Shown here piece after piece: positions 1 to 8,715 of a stretch of DNA of 64,000 bases. Source of the stretch: Myxococcales bacterium (GTDB taxonomy: Bacteria > Myxococcota_A > Polyangia > Polyangiales > Polyangiaceae); contig JAEUKE010000174.1 in assembly GCA_016794345.1 (NCBI GenBank), forward strand, positions 29,149-93,148, read 5' to 3'. The position numbers were made by a program, and so were the translations under genes. The notes beneath the pieces are model-generated. The model was not told where the DNA came from. It did not search any database and saw only the letters and a list, made by a program, of their open reading frames with translations. Position 1 is the stretch's first letter. Each line of letters begins with the position of its first letter.

Positions 1-2
1 GC

Positions 3-212
3 TCCGGATACAAGGGCCGCGTGGCGCTCTACGAGGTCATGAAGTTCACCGAGAGCCTCAAGGAGATGGTGCTCCAGGGCGCGTCCACCGCCGAGCTGAA
101 GACCGCGGCGATCAAGAGCGGCATGAAGACCCTCCGCGCAGCGGGCATCGAGAAGATCATCGCAGGCACGACGACCATGGAGGAGGTCGGACGCGTGACG
201 ATGGGCGATTAG
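3..212 (+). CDS. pilB: PilB type IV pilus assembly ATPase, C-terminal end (partial)
   Basis: Only the last 69 residues are in the window; the gene enters from the left edge. The frame reads SGYKGRVALYEVM, followed by a helical region ending in TTMEEVGRVTMGD, which is the normal C-terminal end of GspE/PilB secretion ATPases. PilB hexamers sit at the inner-membrane base of the type IV pilus and power pilin polymerisation (extension). pilT, the retraction motor, follows after 117 bp on the same strand, which supports the PilB call over a type II secretion GspE. The nucleotide-binding motifs lie outside the window, so the extension role rests on this C-terminal similarity and the neighbour. Confidence 0.85.
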   Translation, partial: SGYKGRVALYEVMKFTESLKEMVLQGASTAELKTAAIKSGMKTLRAAGIEKIIAGTTTMEEVGRVTMGD

Positions 213-295
213 GCGAACGTGCGATCGAGGAAGTGAGGGTGGGCAGAAGATTCCGATGACGAACTTGTTATTGCCGCATCTCCCTCACCCCCCGG

Positions 296-320
296 CCCCC
301 TCTCCTCGAGGGAGAGGGGG
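296..320 (+). promoter_or_regulatory. Perfect hairpin just upstream of the pilT start
   Basis: A 10-bp perfect stem (296-305 pairing with 311-320, 5-nt loop) ends nine bases before the pilT ATG, so the purine-rich segment that would act as ribosome binding site is partly inside the 3' arm. A looser pyrimidine/purine palindrome of similar composition lies at about 18136-18170 between infC and thrS, so this may be a dispersed palindromic repeat. It could limit pilT translation or terminate or stabilise pilB mRNA; the role is inferred. Confidence 0.45.
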
Positions 321-329
321 AGAAGAGCC

Positions 330-1427
<1,098 letters not shown>

Positions 1428-1455
1428 TCGATCAGCGAGCCCACGGGCGCGACCC

Positions 1456-1477
1456 GTGCGCAGAAAGCACTGCGCAC
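1456..1477 (+). terminator. Hairpin downstream of pilT, possible terminator
   Basis: An 8-bp perfect stem (1456-1463 with 1470-1477, 6-nt loop) lies 29 bp after the pilT stop in the 210-bp pilT-lexA spacer. There is no U-tract, so it is at best a weak or Rho-assisted terminator. Confidence 0.3.
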
Positions 1478-1599
1478 ATTCCCTCGACTGACCGCTTTTG
1501 CCGGTCTGGACAGCCTGTGGAGCGCCCCTCGTACAAGATCGATTTCCTTGAGGAATTCGGCGAGCAAAAAGAAAAGATGATCCCGTAACTGCACCGAAT

Positions 1600-1628
1600 T
1601 TGACTGGCTCTCACACGTTCAGTAGCCT
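1600..1628 (+). promoter_or_regulatory. Candidate lexA promoter with a GTTCAG LexA half-site
   Basis: TTGACT (1600-1605) and TAGCCT (1623-1628) are spaced by 17 bp, ten bases before the lexA ATG. The spacer ends in ACACGTTCAG (GTTCAG at 1617-1622). The published M. xanthus LexA site, as I recall it, ends in GTTCAG, so this fits autorepression, but the left half of that consensus matches poorly here. The transcript would have almost no leader. Confidence 0.4.
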
Positions 1629-1637
1629 TGGCGGACC

Positions 1638-2312
1638 ATGCAGGGGCTCACCGACCGCCAGCAGCAAGTCCTCAAGTACATCCGCGACTCGATCACCACG
1701 CGAGGCTATCCGCCCACGCTCCGGGAGATCGGCGCTCACATGGGGATTCGATCCACGAACGGGGTGAACGACCACCTCCGCGCGCTCGAGCGGAAGGGCT
1801 ACCTCACGCGCGAGGACATGAAGAGCCGAGCGCTTCGGCCAATCAACCTGCCCGCAGGTCTCGACGCCGAGCCCGGCAACGACACCGGCACGGACGTGCG
1901 CGCCGCCAACGACGACTCGAGCATGGTGGAGATCCCGCTCCTCGGCCGCATCGCCGCGGGTGCCCCCATCCTCGCCCAAGAGAACGTCGAGGAGACGCTG
2001 CGCATCGACCGCGACATGGTCCGTGGCGGCCGGGACGTGTTCGCGCTCCGGGTCCAGGGCGACTCGATGATCGACGCGGGCATCTTCTCCGGCGACACGA
2101 TCTTCGTCCGCAAGCAGACGACGGCCGCGCGTGGCGAGATCGTCTGCGCCCTCATCGGGGACGAGGCCACGGTGAAGTACTACTTCCCCGAGAAGGACTA
2201 CGTGCGGTTCCAACCCGCGAACGGGTCGATGGCCCCCATCCTCGTCCGCGCCTCCGACTTCAAGCCGACGATGTTGCTCGGCGTCGTGGTCGGCGTGTTC
2301 CGACGTCTGTAG
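1638..2312 (+). CDS. lexA: LexA SOS repressor
   Basis: A 224-residue protein with the complete LexA plan. The N-terminal winged-helix DNA-binding domain (residues 1-68, LTDRQQQVLKYI and PTLREIGAHMG) is followed by a linker of about 25 residues rich in Asp/Asn and the S24 autoprotease domain. The cleavage site is Ala107-Gly108 (IAAGAP), the nucleophile Ser143 is in VQGDSM, and the general base Lys180 is in ATVKYY. On RecA activation it cleaves itself and derepresses SOS genes. It stands alone between pilT and an unrelated exported protein. A GTTCAG element in its promoter suggests autoregulation. The ATG at 1638 begins exactly at the conserved MQGLTDRQ start. Confidence 0.97.
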   Translation: MQGLTDRQQQVLKYIRDSITTRGYPPTLREIGAHMGIRSTNGVNDHLRALERKGYLTREDMKSRALRPINLPAGLDAEPGNDTGTDVRAANDDSSMVEIPLLGRIAAGAPILAQENVEETLRIDRDMVRGGRDVFALRVQGDSMIDAGIFSGDTIFVRKQTTAARGEIVCALIGDEATVKYYFPEKDYVRFQPANGSMAPILVRASDFKPTMLLGVVVGVFRRL

Positions 2313-2379
2313 CTGTAAGTCCTATTGCAGTCAGGGGCGAAAACTTGTAGCTCTGCCGGGGCCGAACCGCTGCCGTCGC

Positions 2380-4173
2380 GTGACGAGCCGGTTCAGCCCC
2401 GTCGCGCCCCGGAGGAAGCTCGTGGCTTCGAGACCTCAGAAGATCTGGATAACGCTCACCCTCGTCGCCACCACGCTGCTCGGCTCGCAGTACGCTGACG
2501 CCGCCGGCAAGAAGGACAAGGAAGCGAGCAAGCTCGTCACCCAAGCGCTCGACGAGGACTACCTCAACCTCGACTTCGAAAAGGCCGAGGCCAACCTGAA
2601 GAAGGCGCTGAAGACCTGCGGGAAGGACCAGTGCTCCCCCGAGGTCGTCGGCAAGATCCACGTCGCCCTGGCGACGGTGCACGGCGTCGGCCAGAAGAAG
2701 CTCGACGCGGCGAAAGAGGATCTCGTCAACGCGCTCAAGGCGGACCCGAACGCCAAGCTGATCGAAGGTCTGAACCCGCCCGAGCTCGAGGCGAAGTACA
2801 AAGAGGCCAAGGCCGAGGCGGGCGGCTCCGGTGAAGGCGGCGAAGGTGGCGAGGGCGGTGAGGGTGGCGAAGGCGGAAAGGGCGAAGGCGGCGAGAAGCC
2901 TGCTGGTCCCTCCGGTGACTTCAACCACACGCCCCCCGAAGAGCAGGCGGTCAACACGCCGGTTCCCGTGTTCGCGGAGATCCCCGATGAGCTCGGCGCC
3001 GAGAAAGTCATCGTGCGCTTCAAGCCTTACGGCGGCTCGAAGTGGGAGTCGCTGAACCTCGAGAAGATGGATGGCGGCTTCGGCGGCGTCATCCCCTGCG
3101 ACGCGGTCACCACCACGGGCGAGCTGAAGTACTACATCATCGGGACCGATGCCGGCGGAACGCCGGTGGCCACCGCGGGCTCACTGAAGAACCCGTTCAA
3201 GGTCCGCATCAAGAACAAGATCAGCGGCGAGAAGCCCAGCTTGCCCGGGCAAGACCCGCCCAAGAAGTGCGTCATCGCATCGGACTGCCCGCCAGGCCTC
3301 CCCGGCTGCAAGGGCGACACCGCTCGCGGCGACAAGGAAGAGGGCCGCAGCTGCGACGCGACGAGCGAGTGCATGTCGGGCCTCGTCTGCCTCAACGGCG
3401 TCTGCACGCCGGGCGGCGAGGAGGACCCCTCGAAGGCTGGCGACAAACCTTGGAGCACCAAGGGAGCGCACCACTACATCAGCCTCGGTGGGCAGATCGA
3501 CCTCGCGTACATCGGCTCGGCGGAGGACGTCTGCTCCAAGGGCAGCAGCGCCACCTACGTCTGCACGAAGGACGGCACCGACGACCAGTTCTACGGAACT
3601 CCCGGTGACGTGAAGGGCACCAACGGCATCAGCGGCGGGCTCGCGCTCGGCGGTGCCCGCATCCTCCTCGGCTACGACTACGAGTTCGACTTCGACTCGG
3701 TCGGCCTCGGCATCGGCGCCCGGGTCGGCTACGCCTTCGGCGGTCCGCAGCTCTCGGACGCCGGACCCAACGAAGAGAAGGGCGACGATCCGAAATTCCC
3801 GAAGGGCAACTCGTTCCTCCCGTTCCACGGCGAGGGTCGCGTGCAGCTCCGCTTCATGAACCCGTCGATGCAGGGAGGCGACTTCGCGCCCCACGCCTTC
3901 ATCGGCTTCGGCGGCGGGCAGGTGAACGCGAGCGTCCCCGTGACGGTCTGCAACACCACCGCGACCGATCCGGGCGACAACGCGAAGTGCCCGGGTGAGA
4001 CAAAGGTCAACGCCTACCAGCTCACCGGCCTCACCTTCGCGAGCTTCGGCGGCGGCGCGACCTACATGTTCGTCGACAACTTCGGTCTCTCTGCCGACAT
4101 CAAGTTCATGGTGCTCTTCCCGACGGTCGGCTTCGTGATCGCGCCGTCGATCAGCCCCGTCGTCGCGTTCTAG
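2380..4173 (+). CDS. Exported Gly-rich, Cys-containing protein with outer-membrane-like C-terminus
   Basis: A 597-residue protein of unknown function. The GTG at 2380 gives a basic N-terminus followed by a signal peptide (WITLTLVATTLLGSQYADA, cleavage about residue 42); an in-frame GTG slightly downstream is also possible. Order: a TPR-like helical segment (about 45-145) with KKALKTCG and LKADPNAKL, a GEGGEGG low-complexity linker (about 148-175), a beta-rich domain, a Cys cluster (CDATSECMSGLVCLNGVC), then a 230-residue Gly/aromatic region ending in SPVVAF, which resembles a beta-barrel with a C-terminal aromatic residue. TPR plus barrel and Cys cluster is a common myxobacterial arrangement. 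Probably outer membrane; no specific role can be assigned. Confidence 0.75.
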   Translation: MTSRFSPVAPRRKLVASRPQKIWITLTLVATTLLGSQYADAAGKKDKEASKLVTQALDEDYLNLDFEKAEANLKKALKTCGKDQCSPEVVGKIHVALATVHGVGQKKLDAAKEDLVNALKADPNAKLIEGLNPPELEAKYKEAKAEAGGSGEGGEGGEGGEGGEGGKGEGGEKPAGPSGDFNHTPPEEQAVNTPVPVFAEIPDELGAEKVIVRFKPYGGSKWESLNLEKMDGGFGGVIPCDAVTTTGELKYYIIGTDAGGTPVATAGSLKNPFKVRIKNKISGEKPSLPGQDPPKKCVIASDCPPGLPGCKGDTARGDKEEGRSCDATSECMSGLVCLNGVCTPGGEEDPSKAGDKPWSTKGAHHYISLGGQIDLAYIGSAEDVCSKGSSATYVCTKDGTDDQFYGTPGDVKGTNGISGGLALGGARILLGYDYEFDFDSVGLGIGARVGYAFGGPQLSDAGPNEEKGDDPKFPKGNSFLPFHGEGRVQLRFMNPSMQGGDFAPHAFIGFGGGQVNASVPVTVCNTTATDPGDNAKCPGETKVNAYQLTGLTFASFGGGATYMFVDNFGLSADIKFMVLFPTVGFVIAPSISPVVAF

Positions 4174-4269
4174 CAATCTGCTGACAAAGGCGAGACGCCG
4201 GCTGGTGCTCGAGGCCGCGGAAGCGGGTTCTACGGACGCCGACGACGCCCTATCCAGCCAGCACCGCCC

Positions 4270-4680
4270 TCAGCCGGCGTCGAACGCCTGCGCCCCAAGC
4301 AACTGAAACAGGGCAAAGAGGCTCCCCTGCTCCTGGTGCTCGAATCGAACGCCGGCGCGCGCCGGGCGGTCGGGCATGGCCTTGCGCGCCCACGCTATGC
4401 GGGCTCGAAGCACGAGAGGGTCCCAGAGGCTCGGCGCCGTGACCTCCACGATCAGGGTGGCTTCCACCCGAAAGAGCGCCGACTCCACCGGGGAAAATGG
4501 CGGTAGCTCCAGGCAAGCGCCGCCCAACCCGAGGTTCCGGATGCGCGCCTCCTCGAGGATGGTTCGGTACTCGTCACGCACGCTGGCCGGAAGGTTCACG
4601 TTCCTTCGGCCGTGCGCCCTGAAGTGATCCCGGACTCGCATCGATGGGGGGAAAGGCGCGGTCTCGCGCGGCGCTCCCAT
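4270..4680 (-). CDS. Single-domain PilZ protein
   Basis: A 136-residue protein consisting almost only of a PilZ domain. It shows the basic entry motif RRNVNLPASVRDEYR, followed by RIRNLGLGGACLEL, matching the (D/N)xSxxG part of the PilZ signature with the Ser replaced by Gly, and a C-terminal strand ARAGVRFEHQEQG. PilZ domains bind cyclic di-GMP, but the altered second motif means binding is not certain. It is transcribed divergently from a second PilZ gene, with a perfect dyad between them. The start is uncertain: ATGs at 4680 and 4641 are plausible; one at 4752 has a better GAGG ribosome site but would put the dyad inside the gene. Confidence 0.75.
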   Translation of the reverse strand: MGAPRETAPFPPSMRVRDHFRAHGRRNVNLPASVRDEYRTILEEARIRNLGLGGACLELPPFSPVESALFRVEATLIVEVTAPSLWDPLVLRARIAWARKAMPDRPARAGVRFEHQEQGSLFALFQLLGAQAFDAG

Positions 4681-4723
4681 CGTGGGAACAATCGGCGGAC
4701 CGTCCTGACGCAACATGGCTACT

Positions 4724-4738
4724 TTACCTGGCAGGTAA
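4724..4738. promoter_or_regulatory. Perfect 7-1-7 dyad between divergent PilZ genes
   Basis: TTACCTG (4724-4730) and its exact reverse complement CAGGTAA (4732-4738) flank one base, in the spacer between the two divergently transcribed PilZ genes. The local sequence is AT-richer than its surroundings. This looks like an operator for a dimeric regulator acting on both genes; the regulator is unknown. Confidence 0.5.
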
Positions 4739-4803
4739 CCGCCAAGTACCATCGATGCTACCTCGGCTTCGCCCCTTCGCGGCGAAGAGGTATCGGAGAC
4801 CGG

Positions 4804-6210
4804 ATGGCTCAGGACACTCGCAAGGACCCGCGCGCCAAAGTGCTCAGCATGACCGTGCGCTACAAGAGCGCAACAGTCGATGAGTTCATCGAGCATCACG
4901 CTCAGGACGTGAGCCGCGGGGGTATCTACATCAAGACGCCTTCGCCCTTTCCGCCTGGCACCCTTCTCAAATTCGAGATTCGAATCGCCGACGAGCAATC
5001 GGTGCTCGCCGGTGTCGGCCGGGTCGTATGGAAGCGCGAGCCCGACCAGGCCGCGCCCGAGTCGCCCGCAGGCATGGGCGTGAAGTTCATCAAGATCGAC
5101 GACAAATCGAAGGGCGTGATCACGCGGCTCGTCGAGAAACAAGGCGGCAAGCCGAGCACCTTCGATCGCGGCGCAGACGGCGCCGGCAACGGTGCCGAGA
5201 GCGTGCCCCCGGAGGCCGCCGCAAAGGAGCCGGTCCGCGCCGCGGTGAAGACGGAGAAGCGCGCCTCGACGATGTTGGGCCTGGGCGCGATCGGTGCGCC
5301 CGAGAAGGCGCCGCCGCCCGCTCCCCCACCCCCGACCGACGACGCAGGGGATGGCGGGTTCTTCCCGAAGGCCGCGGCCGGCGAGGCCGACATGCGGCCG
5401 CCGGAGGAGCGCACCGTGATGAAGCAGGCTGCGGAGCTGCTCCAGCAGGCGCTCAACGAGGCGGGCGGGACGCTCGACGAGATCGGCGCGCCCGAGCCGA
5501 AGAAGGCCAAGGAGCCGGAGCCCAAGCCCGAGCCCAAGGAAGAGGTCGTCGAGGAGAAGCCGATCGCCAAGGGGGAGGCGAAGCCCGAGCCCGAGGCCAA
5601 GAAGGCGGACGCGGAGCCGAAGCCGAAGCCCGAGCCCAAGCCCGAAGCGAAGCCCGTCGCCAAGGCGGAGCCCAAGCCCGAGCCCAAGAAGGTCGACTCC
5701 GTTCGCCCTGCGTCGGCTCGAGAGCCCGTCTCTGCGAAGATCGAAGCGGAAGAGGAGTCGAAGGGCAGCGGCAAGATCGTCCTCTTGCTCCTCGCCGCGG
5801 CGGTCGTCGCCGGCGTCGGCTACTTCCTCTTGAAGGGCCCCGAGCAGCCCACCACCGAGCCGAGCGCCAAGCCCACGGCGGCTCCCACGACCGCCGTCAC
5901 GGCGACGCCGACGCAGACCGCCACGGCTGCGCAGACGGCCGCCACGACCGCCGCGCCCGCAACGTCGACGGCCCCGACGGCAGAGCCGACGGCCGAGCCC
6001 ACCGCGGAGCCCAAGCCCACGGCCGAGCCCAAGGCGACGGCGGAGCCCAAGCCCACCGCGGAGCCCAAGCCCACGGCCCCGCCGACGCCCAAGCCGACGC
6101 AAGAGAAGCCGCCGACGCCGCCGCCGACGCCCAAGCCGACGCAAGAGAAGCCGCCGACACCGCCGCCGACGCCCAAGCCGACGAGCGGGGGCGACGACAT
6201 CTACGGCTGA
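4804..6210 (+). CDS. PilZ-domain protein (Myxococcus paralogous type) with a membrane anchor and Pro/Thr-rich tail
   Basis: A 468-residue protein. Residues 1-110 form a PilZ domain of the type described as a M. xanthus paralogous family (TIGR02266): RAKVLSMTVRYKS, then HAQDVSRGGIYIKT carrying DxSxGG, and GMGVKFI at the end. A long linker rich in Pro, Lys and Glu follows (about 120-315), then one transmembrane helix (GKIVLLLLAAAVVAGVGYFL, about 322-342) and a Thr/Ala/Pro repeat tail ending in about 2.3 copies of a 14-residue unit. The PilZ domain would be cytoplasmic and the tail periplasmic, a layout suited to passing a c-di-GMP signal across the membrane. The ATG has a GGAG site five bases upstream. 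The next gene is 30 bp away. Confidence 0.85.
   Translation: MAQDTRKDPRAKVLSMTVRYKSATVDEFIEHHAQDVSRGGIYIKTPSPFPPGTLLKFEIRIADEQSVLAGVGRVVWKREPDQAAPESPAGMGVKFIKIDDKSKGVITRLVEKQGGKPSTFDRGADGAGNGAESVPPEAAAKEPVRAAVKTEKRASTMLGLGAIGAPEKAPPPAPPPPTDDAGDGGFFPKAAAGEADMRPPEERTVMKQAAELLQQALNEAGGTLDEIGAPEPKKAKEPEPKPEPKEEVVEEKPIAKGEAKPEPEAKKADAEPKPKPEPKPEAKPVAKAEPKPEPKKVDSVRPASAREPVSAKIEAEEESKGSGKIVLLLLAAAVVAGVGYFLLKGPEQPTTEPSAKPTAAPTTAVTATPTQTATAAQTAATTAAPATSTAPTAEPTAEPTAEPKPTAEPKATAEPKPTAEPKPTAPPTPKPTQEKPPTPPPTPKPTQEKPPTPPPTPKPTSGGDDIYG
6085..6183 (+). repeat. 42-bp in-frame tandem repeat in the PilZ protein tail
   Basis: A 42-bp unit starts at 6085, 6127 and 6169 (about 2.3 copies) and encodes TPKPTQEKPPTPPP. 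Copies one and two are almost identical in DNA, which suggests recent slippage or unequal crossing-over. It follows a longer stretch of AEPKPT repeats. Confidence 0.85.
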
Positions 6211-6240
6211 GATCGACCACGAGAAAGGAAGAGGCCCGCG

Positions 6241-7149
6241 ATGATGCTCAAGTCGCTCGACAAAGCGCCTGGGCTCGCGGGCCTCGGCCTTTTTTGTGTG
6301 GTGGGCGCCGTGGCCGTCCTCCCCCTCCTGCGTGATCCCCAGGTCGTGACCGCGATCGAGCAGGCGGACGCCTCCCCTTCGTCGAGCGCGGTCGCGCCCG
6401 AGACCGACGCCCCGAAGCGCGCGAGCACGGCGGCGTCGGCCGATCCCAGCGCGAGCGCGAGCGCGAGCGCCACGCCCACCGCGCCGTCGCTCCTGCCCGG
6501 AGACGTCGCGCCGAACGAGGAGCTCGACCGCGCGAGCACGGTCGACGCCCTCCGCGCGCTGGCGGAGAAATACCCCAAAGACCCGAAGCTCCTCACCAAG
6601 CTCGCGAAGGCGCTCAGCGCCGGCAAGAACGGACTTCATGACGCAGTTGTCATGTCGAGACGCATCTTCGAGCTGAACCCGAAAGCGACGACCGATCCGG
6701 AGCTGCAGATGATCGTCAAGCGCGGGGCGAGCGGGCAGCCGGCGACGAGCGATCTCGCGCTCGACATCATGGCGTCGTCGATGGGCAGCACCGGCCCCGA
6801 TCTGCTGTTCGAGATCTCCCTCGCGCGGGGCGTATCCGCGAACGTGCGAACGCGAGCCACCGACCTCACACGGACGGAGGCGGTGAGAAAGCTCGTCACG
6901 CCCGCGTTGCGTGTCGCGCTCGATCTCCGCGACGTGGGCGGCTGCGAGCGCCAGAAGCTCTTCGCCGACGCGGAGAAGCTGGGCGACGCCCGGTCGCTCC
7001 AGTACCTCACGCCGCTCCAGTCGAAGAAGGGCTGCGGCCTGTTCCGCCTGAGCGACTGCTACGCGTGCCTGGGCAACCGCATGGCCCTCGGCAAGGCCGT
7101 CAGCGCCATCCAGGCGCGCGTGAAGCAACAAGCCCCCGTCCACCGCTAG
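6241..7149 (+). CDS. Membrane-anchored hypothetical protein, probably exported
   Basis: A 302-residue protein with an N-terminal hydrophobic helix (LAGLGLFCVVGAVAVLPLL, residues 12-30), a Ser/Ala/Pro linker (about 40-88) and a helical C-terminal domain starting at TVDALRALAEKYPKDPKLL that resembles TPR or HEAT-like repeats. Four cysteines sit near the end (GGCERQ, KKGCGLF, SDCYACLG), a pattern that suggests structural disulfides outside the cytoplasm. It has a strong GAAAGGAAGAGG ribosome site and lies 30 bp after the membrane PilZ gene, so the two are probably co-transcribed. The family is not recognised. Confidence 0.75.
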   Translation: MMLKSLDKAPGLAGLGLFCVVGAVAVLPLLRDPQVVTAIEQADASPSSSAVAPETDAPKRASTAASADPSASASASATPTAPSLLPGDVAPNEELDRASTVDALRALAEKYPKDPKLLTKLAKALSAGKNGLHDAVVMSRRIFELNPKATTDPELQMIVKRGASGQPATSDLALDIMASSMGSTGPDLLFEISLARGVSANVRTRATDLTRTEAVRKLVTPALRVALDLRDVGGCERQKLFADAEKLGDARSLQYLTPLQSKKGCGLFRLSDCYACLGNRMALGKAVSAIQARVKQQAPVHR

Positions 7150-7210
7150 CATCGAGCGGGGGGGGCCCGCTCGCTCAAATAGCATCGAGCGGGGTTGGGG
7201 CCCCGCTCGG
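7147..7210. repeat. Two copies of a dispersed GC-rich hairpin repeat
   Basis: Two inverted repeats, 7147-7173 and 7181-7210, have the form AGCATCGAGCGGGG-loop-CCCGCTCG. They lie immediately downstream of the minus-strand tRNA-Val(CAC). Read from the tRNA, each is a CGAGCGGG/CCCGCTCG hairpin followed by ATGCTA. The same family occurs downstream of the other tRNA-Val at 24149-24318. Possible tRNA terminators or a REP-like element. Confidence 0.8.
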
Positions 7211-7220
7211 CAACTTCGTC

Positions 7221-7295
7221 TGGTGGGCGCAGCAGGGTTCGAACCTGCGACTTCGACCGTGTGAAGGTCGCACTCTACCGCTGAGTTATGCGCCC
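7221..7295 (-). tRNA. tRNA-Val (anticodon CAC)
   Basis: The minus strand folds into a cloverleaf of 72 nt plus an encoded CCA. The acceptor GGGCGCA pairs with TGCGCCC, the D arm is CTCAGCGGTAGAG, the anticodon stem CGACC/GGTCG encloses loop TTCACAC (anticodon CAC, reading GTG), and the T arm carries GTTCGAA. GTG is a frequent codon in this GC-rich genome. The gene is followed by two hairpin repeats. Confidence 0.95.
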
Positions 7296-7303
7296 GAACG
7301 AGA

Positions 7304-7329
7304 CCCGTTGTTACCCGAAGGACAACGGG
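7304..7329 (-). terminator. Terminator-like hairpin after the aminotransferase gene
   Basis: A perfect 8-bp inverted repeat (CCCGTTGT 7304-7311, ACAACGGG 7322-7329, 10-nt loop) lies 21 bp downstream of the aminotransferase stop and just upstream of the tRNA-Val on the same strand. There is no clear U-tract. Confidence 0.4.
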
Positions 7330-7349
7330 CCCGCAAGACCTTGGAACAC

Positions 7350-8555
7350 TCAGGCCTTCTTCGCTCGCTCGACCGCCGCCGCAAACGCCGCGAGGCCGCC
7401 CTGGATGTCCGCCTCGGAGCAGGCATAGGAGAACCGCAGGTAGCCAGGCGCACCGAAGGGCGAGCCCGCGACCGTGGCGGCGTGCGCCTCGCGGAGCAGC
7501 CACATGGCGATCTGTTCGTCGGTCTCGAGGCGGCTGTCCCCGTCGCGCAGACCGAGCAGGCCGCGGACGTCCGCGAAGGCGTAGAAGGCCCCCTCGGGCA
7601 TCCGGCACTTCACGCCCGGCACCTTCCGGAGCCCCTCCACCATCAGGGTGCGCCGTCGCTCGAAGGCAGACCGCATCTGCTCGACGCTCTCGCGCGGGCC
7701 GCGGAGGGCAGCCGCAGCCGCGGCCTGGGCCACCGCGGCGGGGTTTGTGGTGCTCTGCCCCTGGATGGTCGCGAGCGCCTCCGCAACGCGAGGCGAAGTG
7801 ATGCTCCAACCGATGCGCCAGCCGGTCATCGCGTAGGTCTTGCTGACGCCGTCCACCACGATGAGGCGCTCGCCGAGGTCCGGTGCGAGCGCCGCGAGCG
7901 AGCAATGCTCGAACCCGCCGTAGACGAGGTCGCCGTAGATCTCGTCCACGATGACGTAGTAGTCCCCCTTCTTCAGCACCGCAGCGAGCGCGAGGAGGGC
8001 ATCCTTCGAGTAGGCCGCCCCGGTCGGGTTCGACGGCGTGCAGAGGATGAGCGCCTTGGTCCGGGGCGTGACCCGCCGCTCGAGCTCCTCCGGCGTGAGC
8101 ACGAAGCCGGTCTCCTCTTTGGTCTCCGCGATCACCGGCGTGGCCCCGACGAGCCGGACCTGCTCCGGGTAGCTCACCCAGTACGGTGCGGGGATGATGA
8201 CCTCGTCCCCGGGCTCGTAGAGGGCACAGGCGAGGTTGAAGAGGGCGTGTTTGGCGCCGACCGAGACCGTGATCTGCTTCGGCTCGATCTTGTGCTTTCG
8301 GTCGCGCAAGGTCGCATCCACGATGGCGGCCTTGAGGTCCGGCGTCCCGGTCACGGCGGTGTACCGCGTGGCCCCCTTGTCCAGGGCCTCCTTGGCAGCT
8401 GCGACGACGTGAGGCGGTGTGGGGAAGTCCGGCTCCCCCACGCTGTAGGGGTAGACCTTGACGCCCTGCGCGGTCAGCTGGGCGGCCTTGGCCGCCATCG
8501 CGAGCGTGGCGCTCGGCGCCACGGCGGAGAGGCGTTGGGCCAACGAGGTGGGCAT
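7350..8555 (-). CDS. Aspartate aminotransferase family PLP enzyme (class I)
   Basis: A 401-residue fold-type I aminotransferase, the normal length for bacterial gamma-subgroup aspartate aminotransferases. Visible motifs include VGEPDFPTPP (39-48), CTPSNPTGA (172-180), the cofactor Asp/Tyr pair in VDEIYGDL (203-210), the PLP lysine Lys239 in GVSKTYAMTGWR (236-247) and the substrate carboxylate Arg in PGYLRFSYA near residue 374. It transfers amino groups between aspartate (and possibly other amino or prephenate-type acids) and 2-oxoglutarate in the cytoplasm. Start chosen at the ATG at 8555 (MPTSLAQRL), which matches family N-termini; an upstream in-frame ATG at 8603 would add 16 unlikely residues. 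Substrate range cannot be fixed from sequence. Confidence 0.92.
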   Translation of the reverse strand: MPTSLAQRLSAVAPSATLAMAAKAAQLTAQGVKVYPYSVGEPDFPTPPHVVAAAKEALDKGATRYTAVTGTPDLKAAIVDATLRDRKHKIEPKQITVSVGAKHALFNLACALYEPGDEVIIPAPYWVSYPEQVRLVGATPVIAETKEETGFVLTPEELERRVTPRTKALILCTPSNPTGAAYSKDALLALAAVLKKGDYYVIVDEIYGDLVYGGFEHCSLAALAPDLGERLIVVDGVSKTYAMTGWRIGWSITSPRVAEALATIQGQSTTNPAAVAQAAAAAALRGPRESVEQMRSAFERRRTLMVEGLRKVPGVKCRMPEGAFYAFADVRGLLGLRDGDSRLETDEQIAMWLLREAHAATVAGSPFGAPGYLRFSYACSEADIQGGLAAFAAAVERAKKA

Positions 8556-8649
8556 GGCGGGACAAAAGCAGGCTGGGCGATCGAAAGCAAGGCCAGGGGG
8601 CATAACCTATCGAGAGGGCGAGACCGGCCCAGTGAACGAAAGCCGACCT

Positions 8650-8676
8650 CTGGGCTCCTCAAAAGGAGGGGCCCAG
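8650..8676. promoter_or_regulatory. Inverted repeat in a divergent spacer
   Basis: CTGGGCTCCT and AGGAGGGGCCCAG form a stem with a small bulge around a CAAA loop, between the aminotransferase gene and the divergent exported-protein gene. It may be a regulatory hairpin in the leader of the rightward gene. Function unknown. Confidence 0.3.
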
Positions 8677-8715
8677 ACGATGGCGGCGCCCTCCAGAGTG
8701 TTTAGGAAGATGCAG

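Noticed and set aside
4270..8565. A 1,431-codon open frame on the minus strand
   Set aside because: It runs antisense to the two PilZ-cluster genes and through a tRNA and out of frame across the aminotransferase. Only its last part (PilZ domain) has protein-like composition. Long antisense frames are expected at this GC content.
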